Shown here piece after piece: positions 7,570-11,441 of a DNA stretch of 11,441 nt. The DNA lies in the NCBI GenBank assembly GCA_964440305.1, contig CAYTRS010000019.1, positions 1-11,441 of the forward strand. The letters are read 5' to 3'. The position numbers and the translations under genes were made by a program. Source of the DNA: CAYTRS01 sp964440305 (lineage in GTDB: Bacteria; Patescibacteriota; Minisyncoccia; Moranbacterales; JAKLHP01). Each line of letters begins with the position of its first letter. Positions within the stretch are counted from its first letter, which is position 1. Under the pieces are notes generated by a model. The model saw only the letters and a program-made list of their open reading frames with translations. It did not search any database and was not told the DNA's origin.

Positions 7570-9699
7570 ATGGAAGCTAAAAAATGGTCGCTTCAACTAG
7601 GAGGCCGGACTTTGGAATTAGAAACCGGTCTTTTGGCGAACCAGGCCAACGGTTCAGTAAGGGTTAAATATGGCGATACAGTCGTGCTGGCTACTGCGGT
7701 GATGAGCAAAACCGCCGGAATGGCAAAAGGCTACTTTCCTCTTATGGTTGACTACGAAGAGCGTTTTTATGCTGCCGGAAAAATAAAGGGAAGCCGGTTT
7801 ATAAAAAGAGAGGGCAAGCCAAGCGATGAAGCTGTTTTAACTGGGAGATTGGTTGATCGGGCAATTAGACCTCTTTTTAATCAAAACATGAGAAATGAGG
7901 TGCAAGTTGTTGTAACTGTGCTTTCCATAGACCAGGAAAACGATCCGGACATACTGTCTATTATTGCCGCTTCTGCCGCCCTTCACATTTCGGATATTCC
8001 TTGGGAAGGACCCATCGGAGCCGCAAGAATTGGAAAAGTAAACGGAAATTTCATTATTAATCCGGTGAATGGAGAAAAAAAACAAAGCAAGCTGGATTTG
8101 GTGATCTCCGGGACAAGCTCGATGATTAACATGGTGGAAGCGGGCGCAAAGGAAGTTTCAGAGGATGAAATTGCCTCCGCCTTTGAATTCGGGCTTGACG
8201 GCATCAAGAAAATCGTTGATTTTTTGGAAGAAGTGCGAAAAGAAGTAGGGAAGGAGAAAGAGAATCCCAGCCTGCTTGTCCCATCTGCAGAATTTAAGGA
8301 AAAAGTGGAAAGCATACTCAAAGAAGAAAAATTTGAAGAAGCGATATATTCACAGGAAGACAAGAAAATAAAATATACAAATATTGATAACATAAAGGCT
8401 AAGATAAAGTCTTATATAAAGGAAAATTTTTCTTTTGAAGAAGTCGGAGAACGGCTGGACGAAGCAGAAATGATAATCGAAGATTTTTCCAATGAAGTGG
8501 TGCACAGGAATATTTTAGAAAAAGACTTGCGTCCCGATGGCAGAAAAATGGATGAAATCAGACCCATAGAATGTCGGATAGGAGTTCTTCCCAGAACTCA
8601 CGGAAGTGCGCTTTTTACACGAGGCGAGACCCAGGCATTAAGCGTAACAACCCTAGCGGCACCGGGAGAAGAGCAGTTGATTGATTCTATGGAAGAAACG
8701 GATGTGAAAAAGAGATATATGCACCATTATAATTTCCCTCCTTTTTCTGTCGGAGAGATTAAGCCGATGAGAGGACCAGGAAGGCGTGAAATCGGACATG
8801 GAGCGCTGGCAGAAAGAGCACTGGATCCTGTTATTCCGGGAAAAGAGGAATTTCCTTACACGGTGAGGGTAGTAAGCGAAATTCTTTCTTCAAACGGATC
8901 TTCTTCTATGGCTTCAACTTGCGGATCCTCCCTGTCTCTTATGGATGCCGGAGTTCCAATCAAACGTCCGGTTAGCGGAATCGCAATGGGAATAATTATT
9001 GACGAAAAAGATGAAAGCTTTTCTAAATTCAAGGTTTTAACGGACATTCAAGGATTAGAGGACCATTACGGAGATATGGATTTCAAGGCGGCAGGAACGG
9101 AAAATGGCATAACCGCACTTCAGATGGACGTTAAAGTCAAAGGGGTTAATCTGGAAATGCTGAAAGCTGTCCTTAAACAATCGCATAAAAATAGGATGGA
9201 GATATTGGATAAAATAACCGCTGTCATTCCGAAACCGAGAGCGGAAATGTCTCCTTATGCTCCTAGAATTATCACTCTTAAAATTAATCCTTCGAAAATT
9301 CGTGATGTAATAGGGCCGGGAGGAAAGATAATCAATGAGATTATTGATGAAACGGGCGTATCTATTGATATAGAAGATGATGGAATGGTATTTATTACTT
9401 CGGTAGATGAAATTAGCGCTCAAAAGGCCCTGGAGTGGATAAAAAACCTTACCCATGAAATAAAAGCAGGGGAGCTTTTTAACGGGAAAATCACCAGAAT
9501 TATGAATTTTGGGGCTTTTGCCGAGGTTCTTCCGGGACAGGAAGGTCTTATCCATATTTCAGAGTTAGCTGATTACAGAGTAGAAAGAGTTGAAGATATT
9601 GTCCAAGTAGGCGATATCGTCCCAGTCAAGGTAAAGAATATTGATGATCAAGGAAGAATTAATCTTTCACTCAAGGATGCAGCTAAGATAAAAAAATAG
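7570..9699 (+). CDS. pnp: Polyribonucleotide nucleotidyltransferase (PNPase)
   Basis: A 709-residue phosphorolytic 3'-5' exoribonuclease that degrades RNA to nucleoside diphosphates and can add 3' tails in reverse; it acts in the cytoplasm as a trimer. Domain order is complete: first RNase PH core (about 1-215), helical linker (about 235-310), second RNase PH core (about 318-555), KH domain with GPGGK at 582-586, and S1 domain at 637-705. The active site is intact: FTRGETQ at 349-355, the phosphate-binding SNGSSSMAS at 441-449, and D498, D504 and K506 in EDHYGDMDFK (E. coli D486, D492, K494). ATG 7570 is preferred over the adjacent TTG 7567 because it is the stronger codon and costs only one residue; MEAKKWSLQLGGR is the usual type of N-terminus. 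rpsO, the common upstream partner, is absent; pnp has its own consensus promoter and leader instead. The stop is TAG 9697-9699. Confidence 0.98.
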   Translation: MEAKKWSLQLGGRTLELETGLLANQANGSVRVKYGDTVVLATAVMSKTAGMAKGYFPLMVDYEERFYAAGKIKGSRFIKREGKPSDEAVLTGRLVDRAIRPLFNQNMRNEVQVVVTVLSIDQENDPDILSIIAASAALHISDIPWEGPIGAARIGKVNGNFIINPVNGEKKQSKLDLVISGTSSMINMVEAGAKEVSEDEIASAFEFGLDGIKKIVDFLEEVRKEVGKEKENPSLLVPSAEFKEKVESILKEEKFEEAIYSQEDKKIKYTNIDNIKAKIKSYIKENFSFEEVGERLDEAEMIIEDFSNEVVHRNILEKDLRPDGRKMDEIRPIECRIGVLPRTHGSALFTRGETQALSVTTLAAPGEEQLIDSMEETDVKKRYMHHYNFPPFSVGEIKPMRGPGRREIGHGALAERALDPVIPGKEEFPYTVRVVSEILSSNGSSSMASTCGSSLSLMDAGVPIKRPVSGIAMGIIIDEKDESFSKFKVLTDIQGLEDHYGDMDFKAAGTENGITALQMDVKVKGVNLEMLKAVLKQSHKNRMEILDKITAVIPKPRAEMSPYAPRIITLKINPSKIRDVIGPGGKIINEIIDETGVSIDIEDDGMVFITSVDEISAQKALEWIKNLTHEIKAGELFNGKITRIMNFGAFAEVLPGQEGLIHISELADYRVERVEDIVQVGDIVPVKVKNIDDQGRINLSLKDAAKIKK

Positions 9700-9711
9700 A
9701 GCTTAAAACAA

Positions 9712-9748
9712 TTGAATGCTTTAAATTCTTTTCGAATTTATAATTCAA
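9712..9748 (+). other. AT-rich imperfect stem-loop just after pnp
   Basis: TTGAAT (9712-9717) pairs with ATTCAA (9743-9748), and after a small internal loop TAAATTC (9722-9728) pairs with GAATTTA (9734-9740) around the loop TTTTC. It begins 13 bases after the pnp stop and precedes the terminator. Thirteen pairs are possible but nearly all are A-T, so it may be marginal; it could protect the 3' end of the pnp mRNA or be chance. Confidence 0.35.
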
Positions 9749-9757
9749 GTGTTTATA

Positions 9758-9787
9758 TTTACTGTTTCAATATAGTTGTGTTATAAT
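9758..9787 (+). promoter_or_regulatory. Promoter for the membrane-protein gene, overlapping the pnp terminator
   Basis: The extended -10 TGT plus TATAAT (9779-9787) is perfect, with TTTACT (9758-9763) as a -35 (4 of 6 bases) at an 18-base spacing. The predicted start near 9794 lies inside the 5' arm of the terminator hairpin at 9786-9812, so transcripts from this promoter would lack most of that arm. The leader would be about 38 bases and has no Shine-Dalgarno sequence. Confidence 0.65.
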
Positions 9788-9820
9788 AGAAGCACTTAAA
9801 AAGTGCTTCTATAATTTTTT
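9786..9820 (+). terminator. Intrinsic terminator of pnp
   Basis: AGAAGCACTT (9788-9797) pairs perfectly with AAGTGCTTCT (9801-9810) around the loop AAA; T9787-A9811 and A9786-T9812 extend the stem to 12 pairs. Six T follow at 9815-9820. It lies 87 bases after the pnp stop and 12 bases before the next start codon. The GCACTT stem core is shared with the terminator at 5134-5163. Confidence 0.88.
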
Positions 9821-9831
9821 AAAAAACAAAA

Positions 9832-11283
9832 ATGTTTTGGTCTCAAAAAGGAAATAAAAGCAATTCAAGCGCTACTGTTGACATTGATCCTTTTGAAGCG
9901 GAAAAAATGATTCATACCTTAGAAGGCGATATGAAAAATCCTCCTCAAATCGCAATGGCTCCGCAGCAAGAAAAAATTTATAAAAGCGGGCCTGTCATTG
10001 CTTCGCAAAATCAGCCGGATTTTCAGAAAAAAAATACAGAAGTTGGCTCGCCTTCCAATCCGGTCCAAGTGCGTAGTGTTAACAATGTCTCCGCTCCGCT
10101 TTCCCCAAAAGTTAATTATCCGCCCAGAAATAATCCTCAGTCGCCTACCCCGGTTCCCATTCACAAACCCATCAACCAATCATATCAAGCAAATTTTTCT
10201 CAACCGACTTCCCGCTCTTTTCAGCCCTCATCAGCTTTGCGGCAGACCTCCCCTATTCCTCCAAAACCGTCCGTTCCTTCAAATCTTCCAATTTCAAATA
10301 CAGATAAAAATAATATAAATGATCCTTTTTCTTCGGGGGAAAATAAGCCATTCAAGAAGGAAGAAAGCGCTAATCTAAGGAATATTTCAGAAATGAAGGA
10401 AAAAAGCTACACTAATCCGTTTTTCACTGAAGAAAGCCCAGGAAAAGTAGGAGAAGCAATTTCAATCAAAGGAGACAATGCCGGGGAAGAAGCGTCTCAA
10501 TCCAAGGTGAAAAGCGGAATAAAAAAATTTTTTATCGTATTGGTTTTTTGCGCTATAATAGCCGGTTTCGGATGGGGCGGATATTATTTTTGGATGACAA
10601 GGAATATATCCCAAGACAGTCAGAATATTATAGGAAGTTTTTTTAATAAAAATAAAGAGGAGGAAGTTAAGACAGAAGAAATAGTTCAGATTGAAAGCAA
10701 ACCCGAAGTTAAAACGGAAGAATCAAAGTTTTCTCCCGATAAGCCGAATTATTTGAGTTTAAGTTCCATTCTGGAAAAAGAAGCATTGAGCAAGCTTCTT
10801 TTGGAAACTTCAGCTAGTGTTGAAAAAGGCGAGTATGGAGTTCCAGTGGAATTTATTGCCACTGATGAAAATAATGATCCGATAAAACTGGCTGATTTTC
10901 TTAAAATAGCAGGAATTCAATTCAATGAAAGCATTGCCAAAAATTTAGGGGAAAGTTTTTCCATTTATTTTTATTCAGATTCTGGAAATCCAAGAATGGG
11001 AATGGCAATGGAAGTGAAGAGCCAACCGGCGGCAAAAAGCACCCTTTTGGCAAGCGAGAGCACGCTTGTTAGCGATCTTAATATTTTGTTTTTGAACGAA
11101 AGCATTTTTCAAGAAAATATTCCCTTCAAAAGCGGAACCTACAAAGAATTATCCACCCGTTATGTCAATTTAAATGAACAAATGGATGTTTCCATAGATT
11201 ATGCTTTTAACGAAGATCAACTGCTTATCGGAACCAGCAAAAACACCATAAGAGCCATTTTTGACAAAATAGCCATGGATTAG
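9832..11283 (+). CDS. Uncharacterised single-pass membrane protein with proline-rich cytoplasmic tail
   Basis: I do not recognise a named family. The 483-residue protein has three parts. Residues 1-228 are low in complexity and rich in P, S, N and Q, and so probably disordered, with short recurring DPF or NPF motifs (DPFEAEKM at 19-26, NDPF at 163-166, NPFF at 195-198). A basic run KVKSGIKK (225-232) precedes one transmembrane helix at about 233-255, so the N-terminus should be cytoplasmic. After a charged E/K linker (273-304), residues about 307-482 form a probable folded extracytoplasmic domain ending in YVNLNEQMDVSIDYAFNEDQ and LLIGTSKNTIRAIFDKI. I have the impression that similar C-terminal domains recur in Patescibacteria proteins, but cannot confirm it. 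ATG 9832 follows AAAACAAAA with no Shine-Dalgarno sequence; it is the first start after the pnp terminator. The gene has its own promoter and stops at TAG 11281-11283. A scaffold or envelope role is possible but is a guess. Confidence 0.85.
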   Translation: MFWSQKGNKSNSSATVDIDPFEAEKMIHTLEGDMKNPPQIAMAPQQEKIYKSGPVIASQNQPDFQKKNTEVGSPSNPVQVRSVNNVSAPLSPKVNYPPRNNPQSPTPVPIHKPINQSYQANFSQPTSRSFQPSSALRQTSPIPPKPSVPSNLPISNTDKNNINDPFSSGENKPFKKEESANLRNISEMKEKSYTNPFFTEESPGKVGEAISIKGDNAGEEASQSKVKSGIKKFFIVLVFCAIIAGFGWGGYYFWMTRNISQDSQNIIGSFFNKNKEEEVKTEEIVQIESKPEVKTEESKFSPDKPNYLSLSSILEKEALSKLLLETSASVEKGEYGVPVEFIATDENNDPIKLADFLKIAGIQFNESIAKNLGESFSIYFYSDSGNPRMGMAMEVKSQPAAKSTLLASESTLVSDLNILFLNESIFQENIPFKSGTYKELSTRYVNLNEQMDVSIDYAFNEDQLLIGTSKNTIRAIFDKIAMD

Positions 11284-11309
11284 TGGATTAACTGTGGATA
11301 AGTGGGTAA
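11282..11309 (-). promoter_or_regulatory. Cluster of DnaA-box-like 9-mers
   Basis: TGTGGATAA (11293-11301) is the exact complement of the DnaA box TTATCCACA. It is flanked in the same orientation by AGTGGATTA (11282-11290) and AGTGGGTAA (11301-11309), each matching 7 of 9 bases. Start-to-start offsets are 11 and 8 bases, and the first begins inside the TAG stop of the upstream gene. One further 8-of-9 match, TTATCCACC, lies at 11149-11157 within that gene on the + strand. AT-rich DNA follows. This could be part of a replication origin or a DnaA-controlled promoter just beyond the window. Confidence 0.5.
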
Positions 11310-11336
11310 AATTCTGTTAATTTTAGGAAGAAAGCA

Positions 11337-11355
11337 AGAAAGTAATTTACTTTCT
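11337..11355 (+). terminator. Possible weak terminator hairpin after the membrane-protein gene
   Basis: AGAAAGTA (11337-11344) pairs perfectly with TACTTTCT (11348-11355) around the loop ATT. A run of six T occurs only after an 11-base gap (from about 11367), so it is not a standard intrinsic terminator. No other candidate is visible between 11284 and the window end, and no gene start is seen there. Confidence 0.3.
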
Positions 11356-11441
11356 GGTATCCGGAATTTTTTGAAATAGCTGCTTGAAATTAGAAAATTT
11401 GAAAAATCCCTTATTTAAGCAGATGATCCAATTAGATTTGA

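Noticed and set aside
7357..7596. Minus-strand ORF of 79 codons across the pnp promoter and leader
   Set aside because: It begins inside pnp, has no promoter or ribosome binding site, and overlaps a consensus + strand promoter and the tsaC-like remnant; its C-terminal half looks like random sequence.
9055..9555. Minus-strand ORF of 166 codons within pnp
   Set aside because: It lies opposite the conserved catalytic, KH and S1 coding sequence of pnp; its composition is that of a shadow frame and no known motif is visible.
1..11283. Recoding of UGA as glycine, as in Gracilibacteria and Absconditabacteria
   Set aside because: No in-frame TGA is needed anywhere in five conserved genes, conserved tryptophans use TGG, and conserved glycines use GGN.
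1..11441. CRISPR array, insertion sequence, toxin-antitoxin or defence island
   Set aside because: No tandem direct repeats with spacers, no transposase or terminal inverted repeats, and no small gene pair are visible; the content is housekeeping genes and two envelope proteins.

Overview
The window looks like ordinary chromosomal DNA from a small-genome, AT-rich bacterium, most likely a member of the Candidate Phyla Radiation (Patescibacteria, Parcubacteria-like). This placement is inference. It rests on compact RpoB and RpoC proteins without the large E. coli insertions, start codons mostly lacking Shine-Dalgarno sequences, a PF09826-type secreted beta-propeller protein, and a lineage-type membrane protein with a proline-rich cytoplasmic tail. 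The five protein genes end in TAA or TAG and need no in-frame TGA, so the standard bacterial code fits and UGA is not recoded as glycine here.

Layout, all on the + strand. Positions 1-1229 hold the 3' part of rpoB, followed after 39 bases by complete rpoC (1269-4850), the catalytic core of RNA polymerase. A strong intrinsic terminator (4860-4894) closes this operon. The -35 box of the next promoter sits in the end of that hairpin and drives tRNA-Pro(UGG) (5010-5083) through a leader containing an unusual GC-rich palindrome. A second terminator (5134-5163) is followed at once by an extended -10 promoter and a gene for an exported, probably membrane-anchored beta-propeller protein (5214-7220).

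The 346-base gap at 7221-7566 is not empty. It begins with a frameshifted remnant of a TsaC/Sua5/YrdC-family gene, then has a perfect-consensus sigma70-type promoter (TTGACA, 17 bases, TATAAT) and a leader of about 125 bases that can fold right up to the start codon of pnp (polynucleotide phosphorylase, 7570-9699). After pnp comes a terminator hairpin whose 5' arm is overlapped by a promoter for the last gene (9832-11283), a single-pass membrane protein of unknown function. The stop codon of that gene runs into a cluster of DnaA-box-like 9-mers, one of them perfect (11293-11301), in AT-rich non-coding DNA at the window edge.

Functionally the window pairs RNA synthesis (RpoB, RpoC), translation (tRNA-Pro) and RNA decay (PNPase) with two envelope proteins of unknown role. 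I see no mobile element, CRISPR array or defence system. The points most worth checking are the decayed tsaC-like gene, the pnp leader, the superposed terminators and promoters, the GC-rich palindrome, the DnaA-box cluster and the uncharacterised membrane protein.
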